Below are positions 1 through 6,241 of a stretch of DNA of 6,241 nt, in pieces. The translations under genes were made by a program, and so were the position numbers. Every line of letters begins with the position of its first letter. Positions within the stretch are counted from its first letter, which is position 1. Origin of the DNA: an uncultured Planctomycetota bacterium (GTDB lineage Bacteria > Planctomycetota > Phycisphaerae > Sedimentisphaerales > Anaerobacaceae). The stretch covers positions 1-6,241 of the forward strand of contig CAIYOL010000207.1 in assembly GCA_903927855.1 (NCBI GenBank), read 5' to 3'. A model generated the notes under the pieces. That model ran no database searches. It was given only the letters and a program-made list of their open reading frames with translations, and was not told where the DNA came from.

Positions 1-319
1 CGGCGGGAGCTAGTTTTTTCTCGGCACCGAAACTACTTAATCTCTCATCCTGAAAGTGTATCGGAATCTGCAGGTGGTTTTTTAACTGCTCGGCGAACTG
101 GATGACGCGTTCGGCCTGGGGGCCTTTAGAGTCATCCATATTCAAAGGCAGACCGAGGACGACGGCTTCGACCTTTTCACTTTTGACTATATCTGTGATT
201 TTTTTTATGAGGTCTTTTTGGCCTTGTATTACAAGAAGCGGCGAGGCGATTGTTTCATCGAGGTCGCAGATGGCCAAGCCGGTGCGTTTATCGCCATAAT
301 CTATTGCCAAGTATCGCAT
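1..319 (-). CDS. ruvX: Putative pre-16S rRNA nuclease / Holliday junction resolvase homologue RuvX (YqgF), C-terminus missing
   Basis: This is an RNase H-fold nuclease of the YqgF/RuvX family. Family members are described as processing the 5' end of 16S rRNA in E. coli and as Holliday-junction resolvase-like enzymes; they act in the cytoplasm. The 106 visible residues start MRYLAIDYGDKRTG, with the N-terminal catalytic Asp at residue 7 followed by the family's G-x-KR-x-G pattern. Next come VVLGLPLNMD at about 53-62, holding the family's GLPLNMDGS-like motif, then KGPQAERV, and QDERLSS at about 90-96 with the conserved DER. Full-length proteins run to about 140 residues, so roughly the last 35 lie beyond base 1. 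ATG at 319 is chosen because the domain begins directly there. No clear Shine-Dalgarno site precedes it. The gene lies 11 bases after manC on the same strand, which suggests co-transcription. The family call is confident; which of the two activities it has cannot be told from sequence. Confidence 0.95.
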   Translation of the reverse strand, partial: MRYLAIDYGDKRTGLAICDLDETIASPLLVIQGQKDLIKKITDIVKSEKVEAVVLGLPLNMDDSKGPQAERVIQFAEQLKNHLQIPIHFQDERLSSFGAEKKLAPA

Positions 320-330
320 TTGAATAGTAT

Positions 331-1419
331 CTACAGGAATTTTTCGCCGGTGTGCTGTTTGATTAGTTCGAGCAGCTCCTTTAGTCTTTGAGCCTGGTCG
401 ATGTGGCATACGAGCGTGGCGTCGGGGCTGTGGGCAACGACGATATTTTCGAGGCCTACAGCAGCAATTAGATGTTCCTTGTCTTCGGTAACTATGATGC
501 TGTCTTTGCAGTCGAGAAGCTCGCTTTGAGCCGCGACGACGATATTATTGTTATCGTCGGAGGTAATAATATCAGCGAGAGCGGCGAAGGAGCCCATATC
601 GAGCCAGCGGCAATCCAGCTTTATTGCGTGGACCCTGTCGGCCTTTTCCATAACAGCGAAGTCGATGCTGATTTTGGGCAATTTCGGGAACCATTCATTG
701 ATAGCTGACTGCTGATTTGGGCCGTCCCAGCTAATTCGAATTTTACTTAGAGGCTCAGTTGCTTCGGGCAGGAACATTGCAAGGTTAGCGAGGATTGTTC
801 TGGCTTTCCAGACGAACATACCTGAATTCCAGAGGTAGCAGCCGGTTTTCAGGTATTTATTGGCGGTTTTTTCGTCCGGTTTTTCCTTGAACGCTTCGAC
901 GGCGTGTATTGCGTTTTTGCAATGAGGGTGCTTTTTGGCGTCGGCGCATTTTATATAACCAAGCTGGGTACTGGCGAAGGTTGGCTGAATGCCGAAGGTA
1001 ATCATGTCGTCCGGATTGTTATTCACGAAGACCAAGGCGTCTTTAAGTGCCTGCTGGAGCACCTGAGGGGGCTCTATCAGCTGGTCGGCAGTTACAACAG
1101 CCATTGTGGCGTTGGGGTCATACTTGGTCAGGACGGTTGCGGCCAATCCGATGGCGCCTGCGGTATCGCGGACAACCGGCTCCGCGACGACGTTATTAGA
1201 GGGCAGCTCCGGGAGGTCTTCGCGGACGATGTCTGCGTAACCTGCGTTGGTGAAAATAATTATATTTCTCTGGTCAAACACGGGTGAGAGACGCTCGAAA
1301 CAGTGACGAAGAAGCGTTTTGCCATCGAGGATTTTCAGGACCTGTTTCGGGTGTTTTTCGCGGCTGAGAGGCCATAATCTTTTTCCGGTGCCCCCTGCCA
1401 TTACCACTACATAATCCAT
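331..1419 (-). CDS. manC: Mannose-1-phosphate guanylyltransferase (GDP-mannose pyrophosphorylase), single-domain
   Basis: The enzyme joins mannose-1-phosphate and GTP to give GDP-mannose and pyrophosphate, supplying mannose and derived sugars for polysaccharides and glycans in the cytoplasm. The 362-residue product opens with the nucleotide-binding loop MAGGTGKRLWPLSR (7-20) and PKQ (24-26). It then has AEPVVRDTAGAIGLAA (about 79-94), the metal-binding region TADQLI (110-115), TFGIQPT (141-147), FKEKPD (167-172), LWNSGMF (196-202), SIDFAVMEKA (251-260) and WLDMGSFAAL (272-281). It ends with a short beta-helix-like tail (SPDATLVC). The length matches single-domain enzymes, not the roughly 470-residue bifunctional ManC/PMI form. 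The ATG at 1419 is chosen over an in-frame start at 1536: the family fold begins at MDYVVVMAGG, a GAAAGG ribosome site lies 9 bases upstream, and the longer form would add 39 residues that overlap the permease gene. One oddity is ADQ where most relatives have ADH. Confidence 0.95.
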   Translation of the reverse strand: MDYVVVMAGGTGKRLWPLSREKHPKQVLKILDGKTLLRHCFERLSPVFDQRNIIIFTNAGYADIVREDLPELPSNNVVAEPVVRDTAGAIGLAATVLTKYDPNATMAVVTADQLIEPPQVLQQALKDALVFVNNNPDDMITFGIQPTFASTQLGYIKCADAKKHPHCKNAIHAVEAFKEKPDEKTANKYLKTGCYLWNSGMFVWKARTILANLAMFLPEATEPLSKIRISWDGPNQQSAINEWFPKLPKISIDFAVMEKADRVHAIKLDCRWLDMGSFAALADIITSDDNNNIVVAAQSELLDCKDSIIVTEDKEHLIAAVGLENIVVAHSPDATLVCHIDQAQRLKELLELIKQHTGEKFL

Positions 1420-1428
1420 CGCCAAAGA

Positions 1429-1434
1429 CCTTTC
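1429..1434 (-). promoter_or_regulatory. Ribosome binding site of manC
   Basis: On the minus strand this reads GAAAGG, nine bases before the manC ATG at 1419. It overlaps the stop codon of the permease gene (1435-1433). It decides the manC start against the longer in-frame ORF beginning at 1536, and suggests that manC translation is linked to termination on the permease gene. Confidence 0.7.
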
Positions 1435-2437
1435 AAGCAAAGAGAAAGAATAATACAGGGACAACGATTGCAACAAAAATCGCCATCGTGACCACCCAAA
1501 GAGCACTGGCCAAGGGGCCATCCAAATCGAAAACATTGCTCATCGTTACCATAAGCACAGCACTGGGGGTAGCCGATAAAATTATTATAACCTTTTGAAC
1601 CGTGCTATTTAAGTTTTGTCCGGCCAGAGTCAGCAGAGCGATAAACAGGATAGCCAGAGCCGGCGTCAGGATAAATTTTATCGCGGCAATCAGAAAATAC
1701 AAGTTTATATAATTTTTGAGGCGGGACAATTTTACCCGCAGGCCGATTGCGAAAAAAGACAAACTGGAAGCTATGCAGACAAGGATATCAATTATATAGA
1801 ACTTCGTTATAAAAACAGGTGATTTTACACCGGTCAGATTCAAGATTATAGCCACTATTACAGCGGGGATGACAAGCATACGGAAATCCAGCAGAAAATC
1901 GAGCTTCAAAGCAGCGGTGTGATCTTTTGAGCGCAACTCGTGAACCTTCAGGTAGGGCAAATAAAAGAGATAAAAAGCAGGAACGCTGAGCAGGAGATAA
2001 ATATTTGCCATAGCGAGGCCGTCCATACCAAACAGGACGTAACAAACGAAGGCGCCGCCAGTATATCCTGTATTGCTCAGACCTGCTGCGAGAATGAGGG
2101 TCAATCGGGTTTTTCGGTCGTGTTTGAGGAAATAAAAGAATACTGTTGAAAGAGCGGTGATGATAGATACGAGAGCAATGCCGACGATGGGGAGCCAAAT
2201 GAGCTGTTCGCTGAGCTGCAGCGGCCAGATAGCAAGCAGAGCGATGAGCCAATTGAAACAGACTAGGACGACGGTCATTATTTTTTTTGCGAAATGTTCC
2301 GGCACGCCAAAGCGACTGCTTGCCAAATAGCCTGAAACCAGCCCTCCTACCAAAACCACCAACATACCCACAAGGCGAATATGCTCAATGTGCGTAGCAG
2401 ATAGACCCGCTAAACAATCGGATAGAAGAGAGAGCAT
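1433..2437 (-). CDS. AEC (auxin efflux carrier) family permease, substrate unknown
   Basis: This is an integral inner-membrane transporter of the AEC family within the bile/arsenite/riboflavin transporter fold. Bacterial members are linked to export or uptake of small organic anions such as malate, but the substrate cannot be read from sequence. The 334 residues show about ten hydrophobic segments, near 22-41, 53-72, 79-103, 113-136, 141-163, 186-203, 213-233, 245-272, 281-299 and 309-332. Family-like features are LSNTGYTGGAF (120-130) in helix 4, FAIGLRVKL (229-237), KFILTPALA (254-262), and the C-terminal SATPSAVLM followed by DLDGPLASALW (304-314). The ATG at 2437 shares its A with the TGA stop of pgi (TGATG), so translational coupling to pgi is likely. 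A TTG immediately before it (2440) is a possible alternative start and would sit 10 rather than 13 bases from a GGAG. The end overlaps the manC ribosome site. Confidence 0.85.
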   Translation of the reverse strand: MLSLLSDCLAGLSATHIEHIRLVGMLVVLVGGLVSGYLASSRFGVPEHFAKKIMTVVLVCFNWLIALLAIWPLQLSEQLIWLPIVGIALVSIITALSTVFFYFLKHDRKTRLTLILAAGLSNTGYTGGAFVCYVLFGMDGLAMANIYLLLSVPAFYLFYLPYLKVHELRSKDHTAALKLDFLLDFRMLVIPAVIVAIILNLTGVKSPVFITKFYIIDILVCIASSLSFFAIGLRVKLSRLKNYINLYFLIAAIKFILTPALAILFIALLTLAGQNLNSTVQKVIIILSATPSAVLMVTMSNVFDLDGPLASALWVVTMAIFVAIVVPVLFFLFA

Positions 2438-3846
2438 CAAACGAGGAAATCTCCATCAAGAGCGGTCAGGGGTTTAATTTGCCGTGCTAATTTTTCGAAG
2501 CCGGCCTTTCCCATAAGAGCGAAAGTCGCATCCTTGCCCAACTCGACAGCAGGCTGGTCGTAAGGGTTGATGCCAAATAGTGCGCCCGCAAAAGAAGTCG
2601 TTACCTCATACAAATAGATGAACTGGCCGACGGTGTAAGCGTTTACTTGGGGGAAGATAACTGTAAGGCAGGGACGTTTATTTTGCAAAAGAGCATATTC
2701 TGTGGCCATTTTTTCGCTATTGAGCAATGCGCTTAAATCTTTACCGACAAGGAATCCGAGTTCCGGGGCGCAATCTGGAGCTGGACCTATTTTGATGTCC
2801 TTATCAAAATTATTGGCTTGCAGGAAAGTAAACAATTTATCGTTGGGTCCTTCGCGGTACAGCTGAACCTGGCTGTGCTGGTCGGTAGTACCTAACGCTT
2901 TTACCGGCGTCGGGCCGATGTGTACTTCGCTGCCATCCAGAGCGTACGCCTTTCCGAGGCTCTCAGCCCATAGTTGACGGTACCAATCGGCTAAGTCTTT
3001 GAGAGGGAAACTATACGGCATCATTACCGAGATTCTTTTTCCTGTGTTATAGAAATGATAGTTTATCGCGGCGTTGATAGCAGCGGGGTTTTTGTAGAAA
3101 TCCTCAGTGCTGACTCTTTCATCCATATCACGAGCGCCTTCGAGGAGCGAATCGATGTCAATTCCGCACATAGCAGCACTGAAAAGGCCAACATCACTTA
3201 AAACGCTGAACCTGCCGCCGACGCCATCGGGGACTTCGAGAGTTGGCAATTGGTTTTCGTTTACGATTTTGCGCAACGTACCTTGTTTGGGGTCGGTGGT
3301 TGCGACTATGTGGTTCTTCAGGGCTTTGGGGCCGAGCGCATCTTTAAGCATCCTGCGAATAATTAAAAACTGTGCTGCGGTTTCGGCGGTTTCACCAGAT
3401 TTGCTGATAACATTAAAGATGGTCTTATCGAGTTTGTCGCCGGCCCAATCCAGAAATGAAGCTAATTGCGACGGGTCGATGTTGTCGAATACGAAGAGAC
3501 GAGGGCCGTGGCGCTGCGAGTCGTCGAGGTTGTGCATATAAGGATTTATCGCGGTTTGCAAAGCGATGTTGCCGAGGGCGGAGCCGCCGATGCCGAGCAC
3601 AACGAGATTTTCGCATTGGTCTTTGAGTTTAGCAGTCAGCTCTTTGACTTTTTGGATTGTTTCCATGTTATGGGGGAGGTCTCTATAGGGGGTTTTCCCT
3701 ACTTTTCTCTCTTTGTTTAGCCGGGAGATTAACGGCGAAGTTTTTTTGGCAAGAGTTTTTAGCTGTGCGTCAGTGATGCCGTGCTCGCTGCCTATGATTT
3801 CAGCAGTAACGTTTTTGTAGTAAAGGTTAATTTGTGATTCTGACAC
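2437..3846 (-). CDS. pgi: Glucose-6-phosphate isomerase
   Basis: This cytoplasmic enzyme interconverts glucose-6-phosphate and fructose-6-phosphate in glycolysis and gluconeogenesis. The 469-residue protein has two SIS-type sugar isomerase domains. Visible landmarks are VVLGIGGSALG (82-92) and SKSGETAET (148-156), which bind the sugar phosphate, and the family signature DGVGGRFSVLSDVG (207-220). WAESLGK (293-299) carries the likely catalytic Glu295, TDQHSQ (321-326) the likely catalytic His324, and YDQPAVELGK (429-438) the C-terminal signature with Lys438. Catalytic assignments are by analogy with known isomerases. The size matches the short Bacillus/Thermotoga-like enzymes rather than the roughly 550-residue E. 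coli form, and all key residues are present. The start is GTG at 3846, supported by a strong GGGAG seven bases upstream. It lies 44 bases after the helicase gene, and its stop overlaps the permease start. Supplying fructose-6-phosphate would serve both central metabolism and, via mannose-6-phosphate, the downstream manC. Confidence 0.97.
   Translation of the reverse strand: MSESQINLYYKNVTAEIIGSEHGITDAQLKTLAKKTSPLISRLNKERKVGKTPYRDLPHNMETIQKVKELTAKLKDQCENLVVLGIGGSALGNIALQTAINPYMHNLDDSQRHGPRLFVFDNIDPSQLASFLDWAGDKLDKTIFNVISKSGETAETAAQFLIIRRMLKDALGPKALKNHIVATTDPKQGTLRKIVNENQLPTLEVPDGVGGRFSVLSDVGLFSAAMCGIDIDSLLEGARDMDERVSTEDFYKNPAAINAAINYHFYNTGKRISVMMPYSFPLKDLADWYRQLWAESLGKAYALDGSEVHIGPTPVKALGTTDQHSQVQLYREGPNDKLFTFLQANNFDKDIKIGPAPDCAPELGFLVGKDLSALLNSEKMATEYALLQNKRPCLTVIFPQVNAYTVGQFIYLYEVTTSFAGALFGINPYDQPAVELGKDATFALMGKAGFEKLARQIKPLTALDGDFLV
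2451..2454 (-). promoter_or_regulatory. Possible ribosome binding site of the AEC permease
   Basis: GGAG on the minus strand inside the last codons of pgi, 13 bases before the ATG at 2437 and 10 before the alternative TTG at 2440. The spacing is long for the ATG. Either the TTG is used or reinitiation from the overlapping pgi stop contributes. The match is short, so this is tentative. Confidence 0.4.
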
Positions 3847-3853
3847 GAATGTA

Positions 3854-3858
3854 CTCCC
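3854..3858 (-). promoter_or_regulatory. Ribosome binding site of pgi
   Basis: GGGAG on the minus strand, seven bases before the GTG at 3846. It is the best Shine-Dalgarno match in the window and fixes the unusual GTG start of pgi. It lies in the 44-base gap after the helicase gene. No terminator-like hairpin was seen in that gap, so pgi probably continues the helicase transcript, although an internal promoter cannot be excluded. Confidence 0.8.
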
Positions 3859-3890
3859 TAATAATCTAAGCCCACCGATGAAGCCGAGAG

Positions 3891-6026
3891 CTAAATATTA
3901 TTTAGTTTTTCAAGGTCGGCGTATTTTAACATAAGTGATTTTATTTGTCCTGTGTTAAATCTGACAACGACGACGCTGTTTTCACCCATATCGATAAACT
4001 CTTTGACGGTGCCGAGGCCGAACAATTTGTGGCGAACCGTTTGGCCTGCGGCAAAGCTCTGGGTAATCTGGCTGGTATCATCGTCAGTATCATCATAACA
4101 ATACTGATTCTCCTGCGGTCGGTCGGTGAAGTCGGTTCCAAGCTCAAAAAGGAATTGCGAGGGTATTGTTCGAAGCTGCTGGCCCCGTATTTTACGGTAT
4201 TGAGCGTAGCTTATATAAAGGCCGGATTTGGCGCGGGTAATGCCGACGAAAAAGAGCCGGCGTTCCTCCTCCAACTCATCTTTATCATCGGTATTACTTC
4301 TTTCGTGGGGTAATAGGCCTTCTTCGACACCGGTGATGAAGACATTTTCAAATTCGAGGCCCTTAGCGCAGTGCAAAGTCATAAAAGCGACACAGCCTTT
4401 GGATGCGTCATACGCGTCGACATCGCTAAAAAGGGCTATCTGGTGAAGGTAATCAAGCAGTAAGGGCTCTTCGGCCTGTTGGTCATATTGAGCAGCGGCG
4501 TTTATCAGCTCGTTTACATTATCGACGGCATTTTGTCCATCGGGGCCGGTTTCCCGAAGTGACTTTTCCAGGCCGGACTCGATAAAGACGCGCTCGATGA
4601 GCGGTGCAACCTTACCTGTAATGTTTTTTTTGAAGTCATTGAGCATATTGATAAAAGCAGCAATTTTGGCCTTTGTGGCTTCGGAGAGGGAATCGATATG
4701 CTCTGCTTTTTTCAGGGCTTCGAAAAAAGCGATGTTATTGCGGTCGGCGAAGAAGCGGATTTTGTCAATCGTAGTTTTTCCTATGCCGCGGGCAGGTGTG
4801 TTAATGATGCGCAGCAGGGCAACTTCATCATCGGGATTAACAAGGATTTTCAAGTAGGCAAGGATGTCGCGGATTTCTTTTCTGCCGTAGAACTCCACGC
4901 CGCGGACAATCTGGTACTGTATTTTGTTCCGGATGAATGCTTCTTCGAGCAGGCGGCTCTGGGCATTAACACGATAGAATACGGCTATGTCTTTTAGAGA
5001 AGCACCGCTTTCGGCCAGCTCTTTGACCTGTCGGGCGATACCTTCGGCTTCTTCAAGCTCATCCTCAAAGGCGTTTATGGCAACATGTGCAGGCGGTGGT
5101 TTTGTTGGGATGAGCTTTTTTTGTTTTCGGTTTTGATTTTGTGCAATCAACTTGTCGGCTATTTCAAGTATTTCTGGTTTGCTGCGGAAGTTTTCTTCGA
5201 GTTTAACGACAACGGCATTGGGCCAATCATTTTCGAAGGCCAATATGTTGCGGATATCTGCGCCGCGCCAGCGGTATATGGACTGGTCGGGGTCGCCGGT
5301 TACACAGATATTATTGTGCGCCGAAACAAGGGCTTTGGCGATATTATACTGTGCGTGATTAGTATCCTGGTATTCGTCGATGAGGAGAAATTTGAAGCGG
5401 TTTCCAAGCTCAGAACAAACATCTGGACAACTGCGGAGCAAAAAAGCGGTTTTCATCAGTAAGTCGTCAAAATCCAGAGCACTATTTTCGCTTAAGATGC
5501 TCTGATAGCGGGCATATATTCTGCCTAATGTATTGTGAAGAAAATCGTCGGCTTCTGCTTTGAAAGTATCGACGTCTATGAGTCTATTTTTCAGTTTGGA
5601 AATATTTTCGAGCATTCGAGCAGGCGGGAAATTTGCGGTGTCAAGCTCGCAGTCTTGGACGGCCTGCTTAATGCACCTGGTCTGGTCGGCGTCGTCGTAA
5701 ATACTGAAATTGGGGTTTATTTGTGCCTTATCAGCATATTTTCGAAGGATTCTTACGCATAAAGAATGAAAGGTGCTGATATAGGCCCCGCCGGAAGTGC
5801 CGAGGGTGATTGCCCGTTGGCGCATTTCGTCAGCAGCTTTGTTGGTGAAAGTTATCGCGCAAATATTATATGGCTGGATGCCTGATTCGATAAGTGCGGC
5901 GATTCGGTAAGTAATAACCCGGGTTTTACCACTGCCAGGGCCGGCGAGGACAAGCAACGGCCCTTCAAGGTGAAAGACCGCTTTTTTTTGTGAAGGTGTC
6001 AGTTGTTGCAAAAGTTCATTGTGCAT
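3891..6026 (-). CDS. pcrA: ATP-dependent 3'-5' DNA helicase of the UvrD/PcrA family
   Basis: Superfamily 1A helicase that moves 3' to 5' on single-stranded DNA using ATP. UvrD/PcrA proteins act in nucleotide-excision and mismatch repair, removal of recombinase filaments and replication restart. The 711 residues carry the full motif set: Q motif LTPSQKKAV (9-17), Walker A AGPGSGKTR (28-36), Ia AITFTNKAADEM (57-68), Ib STFHSLC (84-90), Walker B LLIDEYQDTN (214-223), III GDPDQSIYRWRGA (244-256), IV ENFRS (278-282), the GVEFYGRKEIRD segment (376-387), V with LHCAKGLEFENVF (551-563) and EEGLLPH (568-574), and VI ERRLFFVGITRAK (588-600). A C-terminal Tudor-like module around 660-708 (GQTVRHKLFGLGTV) resembles the one that binds RNA polymerase in PcrA/UvrD; together with the length, this favours them over Rep. 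The start is ATG at 6026, just before the Q motif, with no clear Shine-Dalgarno site. The PcrA versus UvrD naming is a matter of convention. Confidence 0.95.
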   Translation of the reverse strand: MHNELLQQLTPSQKKAVFHLEGPLLVLAGPGSGKTRVITYRIAALIESGIQPYNICAITFTNKAADEMRQRAITLGTSGGAYISTFHSLCVRILRKYADKAQINPNFSIYDDADQTRCIKQAVQDCELDTANFPPARMLENISKLKNRLIDVDTFKAEADDFLHNTLGRIYARYQSILSENSALDFDDLLMKTAFLLRSCPDVCSELGNRFKFLLIDEYQDTNHAQYNIAKALVSAHNNICVTGDPDQSIYRWRGADIRNILAFENDWPNAVVVKLEENFRSKPEILEIADKLIAQNQNRKQKKLIPTKPPPAHVAINAFEDELEEAEGIARQVKELAESGASLKDIAVFYRVNAQSRLLEEAFIRNKIQYQIVRGVEFYGRKEIRDILAYLKILVNPDDEVALLRIINTPARGIGKTTIDKIRFFADRNNIAFFEALKKAEHIDSLSEATKAKIAAFINMLNDFKKNITGKVAPLIERVFIESGLEKSLRETGPDGQNAVDNVNELINAAAQYDQQAEEPLLLDYLHQIALFSDVDAYDASKGCVAFMTLHCAKGLEFENVFITGVEEGLLPHERSNTDDKDELEEERRLFFVGITRAKSGLYISYAQYRKIRGQQLRTIPSQFLFELGTDFTDRPQENQYCYDDTDDDTSQITQSFAAGQTVRHKLFGLGTVKEFIDMGENSVVVVRFNTGQIKSLMLKYADLEKLNNI

Positions 6027-6054
6027 ACGGAGAGCGCGTGTTCTAGACCACAGG

Positions 6055-6241
6055 TTATTTTGACTGTTCGAGTTGCTTAGAGAGTTCTTCCTCCTGCTTT
6101 TCGAACTGTTCGGCCAGTTCCGGCCTTTCTAATTTTATGCGGTTATACAGAGCCATCCGCATATTCGGAGGATACTGCTGGTCATTCAAAAAATCTATAA
6201 TCGCAACGTATCTTAACAAGGCGAAATCGGGCAGGTCAATC
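6055..6241 (-). CDS. Uncharacterised protein, C-terminal 61 residues only
   Basis: An open frame enters from beyond base 6241 and ends at a TAA at 6057-6055. The visible end reads LPDFALLRYVAIIDFLND, then a stretch with QQYPPNMRMALYNR, and finishes in a charged tail rich in Glu, Gln and Lys (AEQFEKQEEELSKQLEQSK) that looks helical and perhaps coiled-coil. No family was recognised. It is judged coding because it is open across the edge, has ordinary codon use like its neighbours, and stops 28 bases before the helicase start on the same strand, as expected of an operon member. An alternative is a chance open frame, which is less likely given the lack of any other gene in this slot. The 5' end, start and function cannot be seen here. 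Confidence 0.65.
   Translation of the reverse strand, partial: IDLPDFALLRYVAIIDFLNDQQYPPNMRMALYNRIKLERPELAEQFEKQEEELSKQLEQSK

Noticed and set aside
102..299. Plus-strand open frame of 65 codons opposite ruvX
   Set aside because: It is fully antisense to a clearly conserved gene, and its product has no recognisable family.
904..1287. Plus-strand open frame of 127 codons opposite manC
   Set aside because: Antisense shadow of a conserved gene; composition is that of reverse-complemented coding sequence and no motif is visible.
1420..1536. N-terminal extension of 39 residues on manC (start at 1536)
   Set aside because: It overlaps the permease gene in another frame, lies before the conserved MDYVVVMAGG start of the fold, and a good ribosome site supports ATG at 1419.
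1788..2252. Minus-strand open frame of 154 codons inside the permease gene
   Set aside because: Out-of-frame shadow rich in Arg, His and Ser; the overlapping frame encodes a convincing ten-helix membrane protein.
3107..3541. Plus-strand open frame of 144 codons opposite pgi
   Set aside because: Antisense to the catalytic core of pgi, Ser-rich as expected of a shadow frame, with no domain signal.
3847..3890. Possible terminator or promoter between the helicase and pgi
   Set aside because: No stem-loop with a following T-run on the minus strand and no convincing -35/-10 pair was seen; only the pgi ribosome site is supported.
3945..5762. Several plus-strand open frames of 68-125 codons opposite the helicase
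   Set aside because: The helicase carries every superfamily 1 motif across this stretch; the opposite frames have no family resemblance.
6042..6047. TCTAGA palindrome in the gap before the helicase
   Set aside because: A single six-base palindrome is expected by chance; there is no second copy or extended dyad suggesting an operator.

Overview
The window holds six tightly packed genes, all on the minus strand, so transcription runs from base 6241 towards base 1. In that order they are: the C-terminal end of an unrecognised protein, a UvrD/PcrA-type DNA helicase, glucose-6-phosphate isomerase (pgi), a ten-helix AEC-family permease, mannose-1-phosphate guanylyltransferase (manC) and the first three quarters of the RuvX/YqgF Holliday-junction resolvase homologue. 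Gaps are 28, 44, -1, 13 and 11 bases. No intergenic hairpin-plus-T-run terminator was seen, so the simplest reading is one operon. There is no gene-free stretch over 300 bases, and no RNA gene, mobile element, CRISPR array or extended repeat was seen.

The organism is a bacterium of moderate, roughly balanced GC content. Its Pgi is of the short (about 450-470 residue) Bacillus/Thermotoga-like type, and its ManC is the short single-domain form without a fused phosphomannose isomerase. Some starts have Shine-Dalgarno sites (pgi, manC and probably the permease), while the helicase and ruvX have none that is clear. These traits would fit a member of the Planctomycetota (for example the Phycisphaerae) or another PVC-group or deep-branching anaerobe, but this is a weak inference and nothing in the window fixes the phylum.

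The genes fall into two themes. The helicase and RuvX at the two ends serve DNA repair and nucleic-acid metabolism. Pgi and ManC belong to hexose-phosphate metabolism: Pgi makes fructose-6-phosphate, which after isomerisation to mannose-6-phosphate and mutation to mannose-1-phosphate (enzymes not in this window) becomes the substrate from which ManC makes GDP-mannose for surface polysaccharides or glycans. The permease between them has no evident substrate.

This is essentially an ordinary housekeeping region. No new multi-gene system was found. The points worth a second look are small: a substitution in a conserved ManC motif, the unknown permease translationally coupled to pgi, several eight-adenine tracts in coding sequence, and the uncharacterised partial gene at the right edge.
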